From assembly GCF_022919075.1 (NCBI RefSeq), contig NZ_CP095078.1, forward strand, positions 1,054,001 through 1,118,000: a DNA stretch of 64,000 nt, in the 5' to 3' direction. The notes beneath the pieces are model-generated. The model saw only the letters and a program-made list of their open reading frames with translations, had not been told where the DNA came from and did not search any database. Source of the stretch: Nocardioides sp. W7. Lineage in GTDB: Bacteria > Actinomycetota > Actinomycetes > Propionibacteriales > Nocardioidaceae. Shown here one piece after another: positions 1-8,855 of the stretch. Made by a program: the position numbers and the translations under genes. Each line of letters begins with the position of its first letter. Positions within the stretch are counted from its first letter, which is position 1.

Positions 1-1
1 A

Positions 2-91
2 AAGAGCGTGATCCTGAACGGCAGCACTCAGATCACCCCCGAGGATCTGCGCGATTCGCTGGAGGCCCGGAGGGCGGGCAGCCTTGGCTGA
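2..91 (+). CDS. C-terminal end of a probable AAA ATPase (IetA-like), truncated by window edge
   Basis: An open frame enters from the left edge and stops with TGA at 89-91, leaving 29 residues that end in ...RAGSLG. It contains a short helical stretch (TPEDLRDSLEARRAG). The stop overlaps the start of the subtilisin-like protease gene by 8 nt, so the two are co-translated. Proteases of this type are usually preceded by an AAA+ ATPase gene (the IetAS arrangement). The ATPase identity is inferred from that context only, because the Walker motifs would lie outside the window. Confidence 0.4.
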   Translation, partial: KSVILNGSTQITPEDLRDSLEARRAGSLG

Positions 92-2624
92 ACCTCGTCA
101 GCATCTGAGCCATCTCCTAGTTGAGAACAGATCCACAGACGAGGAGTTCCGGCGACGCGGCGGAGGCGATCCCAAGGTTCGACCGGTCGAGAGCCGCTCT
201 GGACATGGCGGAGAACGCCTCGTTGAGGTTCGAACAGCACTGGATGCAGCCGATCAGGCACGAGCCGAGCTGCTGACCGAGGAGGAGCTTCGCGCGCTCG
301 GAACCGTGATCACCCTGGAAGGAACCAGCGCCGAGTATCCGCTTGCTATCGAACGCCTAGAACGCATGTCCGTGCACCGCAAGACGCCGAAGCGTCCGCA
401 GTGGCTGCTCCTCTCGGTGCTCCCGGCGCAGCCTGACCTAGACCTTCCGGAACGAGCGATGGTATGGGTCAGTGACGAGTATCGAGCCCAGTTCCTGAAG
501 CTCTTCGAGGACTACCTGGGGAGTTCCAGTTCCGCTGGCAATCCGAGGAACAACGAACTGGTGGCGAACATCGCCCGTATTCGTCAAAGTGTGCTCGCCG
601 ACTTGTGGCAGTCCGACGGCCAGCCCCCGCAGGCCGGGACGCGTTGGTGGGAGGTCTGGCTGCGGCCCACGACTGACGGCCCGGATCTCCTTCGTCGCTA
701 CGCGCAGTCCGCAGGATTTGGCGTTTCGTCGCGCGTCTTGCGATTGATCGACCGCAACGTGACGTGGGTGCAGGCCACCTGGTCTCAGCTCGAAGGTCTT
801 CCGTTCACGGCGGTGCCGGTGGCGGAGATCCGTCGCCCTGAGTTCGTGGACACGATCGAGGACCTGACACTGGAGGAGCAGCAGGAGTACCTCGACGATC
901 TTCTTGAGCGCCTCGAACCGGCCCCGGAGGCTGCGCCTGCTGTCTGCCATCTTGATACCGGTGTGGCGCGCACTCATGTGCTGCTGGGCGAATCGCTACC
1001 CGAGCAGGATCTGCACACCGTGCTCGGAATCAGTGGCTTCGATCGGGACGGCCACGGAACCAAGATGGCCGGAATCGCCTTGTTCGGCGACCTGGAAGGA
1101 CAACTGGCAGGATCCGCTCCCGTGGTGCTGCGGCACCGCCTGGAGTCCGTGAGGATCTTCCCGCAGAACGGTGAACCGCAGCACGACCCGATCACCTATG
1201 GCGACGTGACGGCCCAGGCGGTCGCCATGCCCGAGACCGTCGCCAGTCGGAGCCGTGTGTTCTGCATGCCTGTCAGCGTCAAGTCCGACGCCGCTGACGT
1301 GCCGGGTCAGCCAACCCTCTGGTCGGCAACTGTCGATGCCCTCGCGGTCGGGGCTGAGGTTGTCCGTAACGGCGACGAACTTGAACTGCTCTCCGTGCCG
1401 GATCCTGAACGGGCTCGGTTGCTGGTGGTCTCGGCCGGAAACACCGACCAGTGCGTTGCTGATCACCTTGTTCAGTCTGATCTGTCAGCGGTCCTGGATC
1501 CTGGACAGGCCTGGAATGCCCTGACTGTAGGCGCACATACGGAGCTCACCGATCTGCCGACAGACCCTGCGTACACGGGGTGGGACGTGGTCGCCAAGGA
1601 CGGTGAGCTTTCCCCGTACAGCCGTACGTCCTTGTTGTTTGGCATCAAGCCTTGGCCGATCAAGCCGGACATCGTGATGGAGGGCGGCAACGTCCTTCAC
1701 GACGGGGCTTCGCTGTTCGAACCGGGTTTGCCGGTGCTCTCGACCAGAACCACCGGACATGCCACTGATCTCGCGCTGGCGTCGGCGCACGCGACCAGTG
1801 CTGCCACTGCTCAAGGTGCGCGCCTCGCTGCGCTGGCGATGGCCACCTACCCGGAGTATTGGCCTGAGACTATCCGCGCGCTTGTAGTGCACGGAGCAGA
1901 GTGGACCCCGGTGATGAAGGCCGCCGTGAAGGAGGCGGGCAAGTCCGGCAAGAAGAATCAGCAAGCCGTGCTGCGTCGATACGGCTGGGGAGTTCCGACG
2001 GAAGACCGCGTGCTCTATTCGACGGACCAGGCGGTGACTCTGGTCGTTCAAGATGAGTTCATTCCGTTCGAGGGTAACGAATTCAAGATCCCAGCGTTCC
2101 GTCTCCACGACCTGCCTTGGCCAACACAAGTTCTTCAAGATCTAGGTGACGCCCAGGTAGACCTGCGGGTCACACTCTCCTACTTCGTCGAGCCCACCGC
2201 GTCGCGCCGCGGATGGCGCCGCCGCTACAGCTACGCCTCCCACCACCTGCGCTTCGAAGTCCAAGATCCCTTGGAAACCGAATCGCAGTTCGTCCAACGG
2301 GTCAACCACGACGCTCGAACGGAAGAGGCCGGTGGACGCCCCGGGGGCGGACAAGTCAAGTGGCTGGTGGGCGCCAACCAGCGCAACCTCGGTTCGCTAC
2401 ACCAGGACATCTGGCAGACCTCCGGCGTCGAACTTGCGCACTCGGGAAAGCTCGCAGTCTTCCCGGTCGGTGGCTGGTGGAAGAACAACGCCGCCAAAGC
2501 CCGAGTCGACCAGCCGGTTCGGTACGCACTGGTGGTCTCCCTGAAGACTGCCGAACAGGACGTCGACCTGTACACCCCCGTTGCGAACACTCTCCAGATT
2601 CCGACCCCGATCGTGATCGAGTAG
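84..2624 (+). CDS. Subtilisin-like (S8) serine protease, IetS-like
   Basis: 846-residue cytoplasmic-looking protease with no signal peptide. The S8 triad is visible: Asp291 in CHLDTGVA, His324 in DGHGTKMAG and Ser572 in HATSAATAQ, where the usual GTS is relaxed. About 280 residues precede the catalytic domain and about 200 follow it, ending in a beta-rich tail. The TTG start at 84 overlaps the upstream frame by 8 nt. Large S8 proteases paired with an AAA ATPase form the IetAS locus, first described as a plasmid toxin-antitoxin/incompatibility system and later scored as anti-phage. The family call is strong. The defence role is inferred from the pairing and the island context. Confidence 0.85.
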   Translation: MAEPRQHLSHLLVENRSTDEEFRRRGGGDPKVRPVESRSGHGGERLVEVRTALDAADQARAELLTEEELRALGTVITLEGTSAEYPLAIERLERMSVHRKTPKRPQWLLLSVLPAQPDLDLPERAMVWVSDEYRAQFLKLFEDYLGSSSSAGNPRNNELVANIARIRQSVLADLWQSDGQPPQAGTRWWEVWLRPTTDGPDLLRRYAQSAGFGVSSRVLRLIDRNVTWVQATWSQLEGLPFTAVPVAEIRRPEFVDTIEDLTLEEQQEYLDDLLERLEPAPEAAPAVCHLDTGVARTHVLLGESLPEQDLHTVLGISGFDRDGHGTKMAGIALFGDLEGQLAGSAPVVLRHRLESVRIFPQNGEPQHDPITYGDVTAQAVAMPETVASRSRVFCMPVSVKSDAADVPGQPTLWSATVDALAVGAEVVRNGDELELLSVPDPERARLLVVSAGNTDQCVADHLVQSDLSAVLDPGQAWNALTVGAHTELTDLPTDPAYTGWDVVAKDGELSPYSRTSLLFGIKPWPIKPDIVMEGGNVLHDGASLFEPGLPVLSTRTTGHATDLALASAHATSAATAQGARLAALAMATYPEYWPETIRALVVHGAEWTPVMKAAVKEAGKSGKKNQQAVLRRYGWGVPTEDRVLYSTDQAVTLVVQDEFIPFEGNEFKIPAFRLHDLPWPTQVLQDLGDAQVDLRVTLSYFVEPTASRRGWRRRYSYASHHLRFEVQDPLETESQFVQRVNHDARTEEAGGRPGGGQVKWLVGANQRNLGSLHQDIWQTSGVELAHSGKLAVFPVGGWWKNNAAKARVDQPVRYALVVSLKTAEQDVDLYTPVANTLQIPTPIVIE

Positions 2625-2677
2625 CTCATTTCGTTGCGGCTCATCGTCCGACGGATCTGCGCCGCCTGGTTAGCCAG

Positions 2678-4198
2678 TCACTGGCGACGATAAGTCCACC
2701 CATGCCGCTGGCCGGCTGAGTCATTCTGGGCTACGCATAGGGCTACCGACCCCGATCTGATTGGCGAGGCCGCCGGGTCAGGAGCTCGACCTCTTTGGCG
2801 TAGGTCGTCGGCTCGTCCCGCGTAGTAGAGCTCGGCAACGTCAGTGCTGTGGCCGGCCCAGTCGGAGGCGAGGTAGATGCTGATGCCGGCGTCGAGCCAG
2901 TGGGTGATGGCGGCCTTGCGGAGTGTCTTGGGCGGCATGCCGACGAGCGCCGGTCTTGAGCTACCGGCGAAGATGCGTTCGCAGGCTGCCCGCCAGTAGG
3001 GCTCGGTGATGTTGCCCCAGGAGAGCCGAGCGCGTCCGGAGGGGCTGGTGAAGGTGCGGTCGTGGCCGTCGTACCCGCGCTCGAGGTGGATGCGGAGGGC
3101 GCCGGCGGTCTCGGGGATTGCGGGGACCTGGCGGGTGTCGCCGGCTTCGCGGTGCTTCAGGTTGCGGGTACGTCGGCCGCGGAGGGCGGTCTCGCGGTCG
3201 TAGACCGCGGCCTCGGTCTCCTCGAAGGTGACGACGGTCGGTTCGGTCGCGGTGCCGAAGGCGATGAGCTCTGGTCGATGGGCGACGAGCTCGCCGGGTC
3301 GGGCGGCGAGGGTGCCGGCGGCGAGGACGAGGGCTCGGAAGCGTTCACCTGTTGGGTGACCGTCCACGACGGGACCGAGGGTGGCGATGGCGTCGGCGAG
3401 GTCGAAGACCTCGTCGATGGAGGGGACGAGCCGGGTGGTCACCCTGGTGGGCTTCGGGGCCGGGGCGAGCTTGGCAACGCCGGCAAGAGGATCGCCGACG
3501 GTGTGGCCGCTCTGCATGGCGGCCTTCACGATCATCGACAGCGTCACGAAGAAGGCGCGGACGGTGGCGGCGGACGCGTGGATCGGTCGGAGCGAGATGT
3601 CGGTCTCGCCTCGGGCGATGGCCGTAGTGAGGTGGCGGTCGTTGGCGGCGCGGGTGCGGTCGTTCACGGATCGGCGCGCGACGAGGGCCAGGCGGAGGTC
3701 GTCGGCGGTGAGGTCCGAGAGGAGGATCGATGCGCCCGGCTGTGCCGCCGGGTGGGTGCAGCGGGGGTCGCCGGGCCGGTAGGTGAGCAGGTCCATGGCG
3801 ACGCGCATGTTGCGTCGGTGGCCCAGCATGTTCTTGTCGCCGAAGGTCGGGCCCATGATCGGCCACCACACGTCGTCGCAGTACGACGCGAAGCTCCGGG
3901 TCGATGGACTCGTCGTGGCCGGCGCGGCCTCGGGGGAGGCGCGGTGGTCTTGGGATGCCGAGCTGAGGGTCGGGTCGACGGGCCAGCCGCGGTCGTCGGC
4001 GTCCCAGCCCATGAGCTTCGCGCGTAGGAGCTGGTAGCGGAACGTGCGGGCGTACCCCTTGGTGCGGAAGGTGCGCTTCTTCAGGACCTCGTTAACCCGC
4101 CAGCGGACGAACCAGCGGGCGGCGGCCTTGTCGTTCTCGGCGACCGTCCGGCCGTCGGGTGTTCGTCCCTGGATGGCGTAGACGCCCCAAACCGTCAC
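2678..4198 (-). CDS. int: Tyrosine recombinase / site-specific integrase (cassette copy A)
   Basis: 506-residue integrase. Catalytic residues are visible: Arg300 (TLAARPGEL), Lys428/Arg427 in the second box (KTLRKAAITHW, with Lys replacing the usual His), His450 (WAGH) and the nucleophile at Tyr458 or Tyr459 (ELYYAG). A variable N-terminal arm-binding and core-binding region occupies residues 1-260. The GTG start at 4198 overlaps the excisionase stop in a GTGA tetranucleotide, so the pair is translationally coupled. The gene is intact, in contrast to the internally deleted copy near 18.1 kb, and probably integrates the surrounding element. The att site it uses is not certain. Confidence 0.9.
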   Translation of the reverse strand: MTVWGVYAIQGRTPDGRTVAENDKAAARWFVRWRVNEVLKKRTFRTKGYARTFRYQLLRAKLMGWDADDRGWPVDPTLSSASQDHRASPEAAPATTSPSTRSFASYCDDVWWPIMGPTFGDKNMLGHRRNMRVAMDLLTYRPGDPRCTHPAAQPGASILLSDLTADDLRLALVARRSVNDRTRAANDRHLTTAIARGETDISLRPIHASAATVRAFFVTLSMIVKAAMQSGHTVGDPLAGVAKLAPAPKPTRVTTRLVPSIDEVFDLADAIATLGPVVDGHPTGERFRALVLAAGTLAARPGELVAHRPELIAFGTATEPTVVTFEETEAAVYDRETALRGRRTRNLKHREAGDTRQVPAIPETAGALRIHLERGYDGHDRTFTSPSGRARLSWGNITEPYWRAACERIFAGSSRPALVGMPPKTLRKAAITHWLDAGISIYLASDWAGHSTDVAELYYAGRADDLRQRGRAPDPAASPIRSGSVALCVAQNDSAGQRHGWTYRRQ

Positions 4199-4443
4199 TG
4201 AACCTGCTTGGCGACCAGGAAGTCGCGGACGTCGGAGGGGCGGAACCGGATCTGACCGTTGACGCGAATGAAGGTCGGGACCAAACCGGTACCAGGACCC
4301 TTCGCGGTCCACTTGCGGACGGTCGACTCGCTCACGGAGAGCCAGGCGGCCAGGGCTCGCATGTCGATGAGCGGCTCGTCCGGTACGGCGCCGGTCGTCG
4401 CGAGAGTGCTGTCGGGGTGAGTCGCGATCGAGTAGCTGGTCAT
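4195..4443 (-). CDS. xis: Excisionase-type helix-turn-helix protein (cassette copy A)
   Basis: 82-residue DNA-binding protein. The core at residues 27-78 is a winged-helix excisionase/MerR-like fold: DMRALAAWLSVSESTVRKW, a wing, then GQIRFRPSDVRDFL. ATG at 4443 follows a strong GGAGGA site. It sits directly upstream of the integrase with overlapping stop/start and behind a set of GGTGAG repeats that may be its binding sites. A near-identical paralogue lies at 18266-18520. It probably sets recombination directionality. Plain transcription-factor function is the alternative. Confidence 0.8.
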   Translation of the reverse strand: MTSYSIATHPDSTLATTGAVPDEPLIDMRALAAWLSVSESTVRKWTAKGPGTGLVPTFIRVNGQIRFRPSDVRDFLVAKQVQ

Positions 4444-4556
4444 GGCTTCCTCCACGGGGTCGAGTCGCTGGACTGACGCCGGGCAGAGCGCGAGCTGCTG
4501 GGGAGCCCGGCACCCTCCAGAAGCCCCACGGAGGGCCACGGATCGGCCGAAGAGCG

Positions 4557-4660
4557 AGTGGTGAGCGAGGACCCGCATGGTGGTGAGCGTCGCCTACCCG
4601 AGTGGTGAGGCGGTGGTGAGCCGCTCATCAGTGGATAGTCGGCTGGCTATCCACAGGGAC
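4557..4660. repeat. Iteron-like GTGGTGAG repeats and a DnaA-box-like palindrome
   Basis: Four spaced copies of (A/G)GTGGTGAG start near 4557, 4579, 4601 and 4612. An inverted repeat follows, GTGGATAG (4631-4638) and CTATCCAC (4647-4654), whose right arm continues into CCACAGG. The block lies between xis (leftward) and the CxxC gene (rightward). The same layout is conserved in cassette copy B at 18634-18734. Such blocks fit excisionase/integrase arm sites or a plasmid-like origin, and the sequence alone does not decide between them. Confidence 0.55.
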
Positions 4661-4706
4661 GAGTCGGTCGGTGTGCACCTGTAGGCCACTGGCGCTGACT
4701 GGGCTC

Positions 4707-5078
4707 ATGTCCGTCAAGCCGTCGCCATCGGGGCGCTGTCTGCGCTGCAACCACCCGCTGCCGCTCTCCCGGGGTGGGCGACCGAGGATATGGTGCTCCC
4801 AGCGGTGCCGTCGGGCGGCATACGAGGAGCGCCGGGCGGCGGCGAGCGGCGCCATCGCGGTCAGGGTCGTCGAGGTGCAGTCGGAGGCCCCGCGCCACGA
4901 CCTCGACGACTGCGTCGCGGCGGTGGTCGCATCCTCGACGGCGTGCCGGCGGGTGGTTGACGCCCTGGCCGTTTCGGCGGGACGCGGGGAGCTCACCTCT
5001 GACCCGCGTTGGGATCCGACGCTCCGCCCGCTGGCTCGCCTGTTGGAGGCGTTGACTCCGCCGCCTCGCCGGTACTGA
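4707..5078 (+). CDS. Small CxxC zinc-ribbon-like protein of the integration cassette
   Basis: 123-residue protein. The N-terminal 40 residues carry two cysteine pairs, CLRCNHPLP and WCSQRC, spaced as in a small zinc ribbon and followed by basic RRAAYEERRAA. The remainder is acidic/helical and ends PPPRRY. ATG at 4707 is the first start that leaves a compact protein. It diverges from xis across the iteron block. Its paralogue at 18784 is cut short after the ribbon. It may bind DNA, but no function is established from the sequence. Confidence 0.65.
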   Translation: MSVKPSPSGRCLRCNHPLPLSRGGRPRIWCSQRCRRAAYEERRAAASGAIAVRVVEVQSEAPRHDLDDCVAAVVASSTACRRVVDALAVSAGRGELTSDPRWDPTLRPLARLLEALTPPPRRY

Positions 5079-5120
5079 TCAAGCGTCGCGGAGCTCGCCG
5101 GCTAAGGGTGGTCCGCGCTG

Positions 5121-6522
5121 TAAGAGTCCCCGGGAGTGGTGGGGTTTGAGGGACCAGCGGCGGGGCGTCAGCACGTAGACGGCCATCGGCGGGATCTTCG
5201 GTGTGTACGGCCAAGCACTCACCGAAAGAGGTCCACCGATGGCCTTGCCCCAGTCTGCCCTGTCCGAACTCCTCGACGCGTTCCGTGCCGGTGATGGCGT
5301 CGACCTGATCCGTGATTCGGTCCGGGTCGCGTTGCAGGAGCTGATCGAGCTCGAGGCGATCGAACGCGTCGGCGCCGCACCCTATGAGCGCACCGAGGAC
5401 CGTGTCACCGAGCGCAACGGCCACCGGCCGCGGGTGCTGACCACCAAGGCCGGCGACGTCGAGCTGCGGATCCCCAAGCTGCGGAAGGGCTCGTTCTTCC
5501 CGATCATCCTCGAGCCCCGTCGTCGGATCGATCAGGCGCTCTACGCGGTGGTGATGGAGGCCTACGTCCACGGGATCTCGACTCGCAGCGTCGACGACCT
5601 TGTCGAAGCGATGGGCGGCACGGGTGTCTCCAAGTCCGAGGTCTCCCGGATCTGCACCGGCCTGGATGAGACCGTCGGCGCGTTCCGCACCCGCACCCTG
5701 GACCACGTCGAGTTCCCCTACATCTATCTCGACGCGACCTACCTCCACGTCCGCAACGCACCTGGCAAAGGTGGCCAGGTCGTGTCGATGGCGGTGGTCG
5801 TCGCGACGGGTGTCACCGCAACCGGTGAACGGGAGATCCTCGGCCTGGACGTTGGTGACAGCGAGGACGAGGTCTTCTGGCGCAGCTTCCTGCTCAGCCT
5901 CAAACAACGCGGACTGGCCGGCGTGAAGCTGGTGATCTCAGATCAACACTCCGGCCTCGTCAAGGCGTTGAAGCGCGCGTTCCAGGGCGTCGCGCACCAA
6001 CGGTGCCGGGTCCACTTCGCCCGCAACCTCCTGGCCCACGTCCCCAAAGGCCAGGCCGACTACGTTGCAGCTGCGTTCCGGATGATCTTCGCCCAGCCCA
6101 CCGCCGAGGACGTCCACGTGGCGTGGGACAAGACCCGCGACGAGCTCGCCGCCCGCTTCCCCAAACTCGGGCCACTGATGGACGACGCGAAGCCCGAGGT
6201 CCTCGCCTTCACCGCATTCCCACGCGAGCACTGGCGCAAGATCTGGTCGACCAACCCGCTCGAGCGGGTCAACAAGGAGATCAAGCGCCGCGCCCGGGTC
6301 GTGGGCATCTTCCCCAACGCCGCGGCGGTGATCAGGCTGGTAGGCGCGGTGCTGATCGACATGCACGACGAGTGGATCGCCGGGGACCGCCGCTACCTCT
6401 CCGAAGGATCCATGGCCAAGCTCTACGCCACCAGCGATACTGAACCAATCGCCGCCATCGAGAGCAGCGACGCGTAGGCACCGAGGATCACCTCAAAGCC
6501 CACCACCCCGCGGGGCTCTGTC
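5121..6522 (+). mobile_element. IS256-family insertion sequence with 9-bp target duplication
   Basis: The element is 1402 bp. The 9-bp sequence TCCGCGCTG lies immediately outside on both sides (5112-5120 and 6523-6531). Imperfect terminal inverted repeats begin near the ends: 5124-5151 matches the reverse complement of 6491-6518 over 28 nt with few mismatches (GTGGTGGG...TTTGAGG core). IS256 elements typically duplicate 8-9 bp. Intact ends, an intact transposase and a perfect target duplication suggest recent insertion. Confidence 0.88.
5239..6477 (+). CDS. IS256-family transposase
   Basis: 412-residue DDE transposase of mutator/IS256 type. Motifs: RNGHRPR and TKAGDVELRIPKLRKG near the N-terminus, first Asp in YIYLDATYLHV, second Asp in VISDQHSGLVKAL, and catalytic Glu in NPLERVNKEIKRR near the C-terminus. 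ATG at 5239 has a good GAAAGAGG site. An upstream in-frame start would add 12 atypical residues. Full length and uninterrupted. Confidence 0.95.
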   Translation: MALPQSALSELLDAFRAGDGVDLIRDSVRVALQELIELEAIERVGAAPYERTEDRVTERNGHRPRVLTTKAGDVELRIPKLRKGSFFPIILEPRRRIDQALYAVVMEAYVHGISTRSVDDLVEAMGGTGVSKSEVSRICTGLDETVGAFRTRTLDHVEFPYIYLDATYLHVRNAPGKGGQVVSMAVVVATGVTATGEREILGLDVGDSEDEVFWRSFLLSLKQRGLAGVKLVISDQHSGLVKALKRAFQGVAHQRCRVHFARNLLAHVPKGQADYVAAAFRMIFAQPTAEDVHVAWDKTRDELAARFPKLGPLMDDAKPEVLAFTAFPREHWRKIWSTNPLERVNKEIKRRARVVGIFPNAAAVIRLVGAVLIDMHDEWIAGDRRYLSEGSMAKLYATSDTEPIAAIESSDA

Positions 6523-6531
6523 TCCGCGCTG

Positions 6532-6835
6532 CGCCGGACTTTCGTACGGACGCTACCCGGCCTGTGGTGCATGAGGTGTGTGGGTCGAGATCACCATGTC
6601 GGAACACCTGGTGCTGAGCAGGCAATTCGGGCTGGCGTCGGCAACGCAGGCTCGTGCTGGACGGATGTCTCTAGCATGCGTGCCGCTGGCCCGTGGTCCC
6701 GCGGGCTCGTGGTCCGCCCGAGCGCCGAGCGGTATCGCTGGGACTGCCCGCAGAGCCAATGGGGCACGGTTGGGCATCGCAGGCTGAGACACAGTTGCAA
6801 GCGCGCGGATCGCGGCAACAAGACCGAGTGCGTGA
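6532..6835. other. Non-coding spacer right of the IS256 element
   Basis: About 300 bp with no convincing gene on either strand. Short frames are present but show no family motif or ribosome-binding site. It lies between the IS256 right target duplication and an IS3-type transposase scrap, so it is probably eroded mobile DNA. Confidence 0.5.
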
Positions 6836-7012
6836 GCACCACGGTCGTCGTCGAGCCGCTGCGAACGATCGGTGACGTCGAGTCCGCGACCGCCGGATGG
6901 GTCAACTGGTACACAACAGGTGCCTGCACGGCACCCTTGGACTGATGACCCCAGCGGTGGTCGAGCGAGCCCGCCACGCGACTCTCAACCAAGAGCCGCA
7001 CCCCTACAGAAG
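6836..7012 (+). pseudogene. Remnant of an IS3-family transposase C-terminus, frameshifted
   Basis: The first frame reads EPLRTIGDVESATAGWVNWY. After a shift near 6913 another frame continues as CLHGTLGLMTPAVVERARH and ATLNQEPHPY. Joined, these match the usual end of IS3-type OrfB proteins (…WV-WYN-RRLHG-LG---P-E-E-A-YA-LN). No DDE core or inverted repeats remain, so this is an inactive fragment. Confidence 0.6.
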
Positions 7013-7021
7013 CGGCGAAGT

Positions 7022-7079
7022 ACCTGGGGCGCTTCAGGTTGCCCGCACGATGATGCCCACCCGACCTCCTGCCCCAGGT
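7022..7079 (+). ncRNA. Possible structured leader upstream of the reverse transcriptase
   Basis: A 9-nt inverted repeat, ACCTGGGGC (7022-7030) and GCCCCAGGT (7071-7079), encloses a 40-nt interior and lies 105 nt upstream of the reverse-transcriptase start. Several defence-type reverse transcriptases use an adjacent non-coding RNA, so the stem is recorded as a candidate. No transcription start or conserved RNA family is recognised. Confidence 0.2.
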
Positions 7080-7184
7080 CTCGACTGCACCTGGTCGGTT
7101 CCGGACCAATTTGCAGCACCGATCCAATAGCCTTGCCCGGATTCGTTTTCGTGAAGCACTCGTAGTCGAACAGGGGTGATCTCG

Positions 7185-8855
7185 GTGGCGTACCTCACCG
7201 TCACCGAGTTCGCCCACCGATCCGGCGTGACGGCCAATGAGTTGCGATTGAGATGTAGAAACGGCACGCTTCCGGCCGCGAAGCATCGTGGCCGGTGGCT
7301 GATCGACGAGGCTGCCGTGCCAGCTCTTGCTGGGTCTCGGCGATATGTGGGGCTGAGTCGCCGGGTCAATCTAAACGCTGCGCTCGCTCATGTGAGATCG
7401 CTCGACCTAATCGAGGAGTGGGTCCCTGATCTACTTCGCCACGAAGACCAACTGGCCGACATCGGGTCTGTCGTAGCAGGCGCACGGTCACGTATTCGTT
7501 CGGGTACCTGGGGGCCTCCTCGCGATGTTGAGGTGCCCAAGACGTCCTTCTTCACTCGACCAGGTCGACTGATATCCCTCGAAGAGCGCGTCGCCTTCCA
7601 TGCGGTTGTTGCGACTTTTGCAGGCGCTATCGACAAGTCCCTGTCGAATCGCGTGTACTCCGCACGCCTTGCCGCAGGGGGCAAGTTTTTCACGCGTCGG
7701 GGGACGAATCAATGGAAGCGTTGGCTTCGATACGTGCGGCGACGCCTCACCCACGGTGAACCGTGGATGATCAAGACAGATCTGACGGCATACTTCGACA
7801 CAATCAAGTTCGATCTTCTCGAAGATGAACTGAAGGCTTTGGCGGTTCCCGTGGACTCGCGCGAAGCGCTAATGGGCATGCTGCAGGCCTGGTCCCCCTT
7901 GAAGGGCGCGGGGCTAGTTCAGGGCCCAGATGCTGCGCGGGTACTTGGGAACTTGTACTTGGCTCCGGTCGATTCGGTTATGGTTGCCGCTGGGTTCGGT
8001 TACTCCCGGTACATGGACGACGTCCGGATCACTGGTGCAACCAAGGCTGATGTCATCGAGGGCATGCGAGTCCTAGAAAAGGAGTGCCGCAATCGCGGTC
8101 TGATCCTCAGCCCGAACAAGACGACAATTCATAGCGGACCTGACGCTCTTAATGTTGACCGCGAGGATGGGCGCGGGGCAGTGCTGTACTTCCTCGGGGC
8201 CAGAGATTTCCGCAGTGCCAGAAAGAGGCTGCGCCTGCTCTTGCGGCAATCCACATCCGCCCCGGGAGAACTCGACCCGCGCAATTTCAAGTTCAGTCTG
8301 TGGCGACTCGCCAAGTTGCGCGACCGAACTGTTCTTGCTCATGTACTGTCACGGCTCGACGATCTCGCGCCGGCCGCATCGGTTGTGGCGGAGTATCTTC
8401 GGCCGTACATAGACGAAGCTCTCGTGGAGTCGGAGCTTTCGGACTTCCTCGACGACGTTGACAACGTCCGCCACCCACATCTTGTGTTTCACCTTTTCGC
8501 GGCCATGCTCGATCACCCTGGCCCCTTGCCGAGCCGTTGGATCGACCATGCGGTGCGGCTAATGAAGGACGCGGCGGCGCCTGCCGAGCTCAGGGGTATC
8601 GCGGCCAACCTAGCTGCGAGATCTCGGCATCCGAGGGTTATTGCTTGGATCCGACGATCGGCGAAGTCAACTCCGGATGTTTACCTTGTTCGCAGTTATG
8701 CCACGGCACTCGCTCGCGTCGGATCGTTGGACGCCGTGACTGTCGGTTTCCTGCGCGCTCAGGATCCACTACTGGCGCGATCGGCCTCCTACTTGACCAA
8801 CGCCAAGTCGCTCCCTTCGTTGGCGACACTGAAGGCGCGAGTCCCGATCCCTTAG
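7185..8855 (+). CDS. Reverse transcriptase with N-terminal HTH and helical C-terminal domain (defence-type candidate)
   Basis: 556 residues. The N-terminus (about 1-55) is an excisionase-like helix-turn-helix (TVTEFAHRSGVTANELRLR...GRWLIDEAAV), unusual for a reverse transcriptase. The polymerase domain (about 115-345) has motif A TDLTAYFDT (Asp199, Asp205), a QGPDAARVLGNLYL motif B-like stretch and catalytic Y276-M277-D278-D279. Residues 346-556 are helical and repeat-like, as in AbiA/Abi-P2 and class 2 UG enzymes. There is no maturase, endonuclease or retron-type region. GTG at 7185 has AGGGG 8 nt upstream. It converges with the Nudix-like gene, with stops overlapping by 4 bp. A role in phage defence is inferred. 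Confidence 0.85.
   Translation: MAYLTVTEFAHRSGVTANELRLRCRNGTLPAAKHRGRWLIDEAAVPALAGSRRYVGLSRRVNLNAALAHVRSLDLIEEWVPDLLRHEDQLADIGSVVAGARSRIRSGTWGPPRDVEVPKTSFFTRPGRLISLEERVAFHAVVATFAGAIDKSLSNRVYSARLAAGGKFFTRRGTNQWKRWLRYVRRRLTHGEPWMIKTDLTAYFDTIKFDLLEDELKALAVPVDSREALMGMLQAWSPLKGAGLVQGPDAARVLGNLYLAPVDSVMVAAGFGYSRYMDDVRITGATKADVIEGMRVLEKECRNRGLILSPNKTTIHSGPDALNVDREDGRGAVLYFLGARDFRSARKRLRLLLRQSTSAPGELDPRNFKFSLWRLAKLRDRTVLAHVLSRLDDLAPAASVVAEYLRPYIDEALVESELSDFLDDVDNVRHPHLVFHLFAAMLDHPGPLPSRWIDHAVRLMKDAAAPAELRGIAANLAARSRHPRVIAWIRRSAKSTPDVYLVRSYATALARVGSLDAVTVGFLRAQDPLLARSASYLTNAKSLPSLATLKARVPIP

Noticed and set aside
3062..4027. 321-codon plus-strand frame opposite the integrase
   Set aside because: Gly/Val-rich shadow. 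The minus strand has the tyrosine-recombinase catalytic residues.
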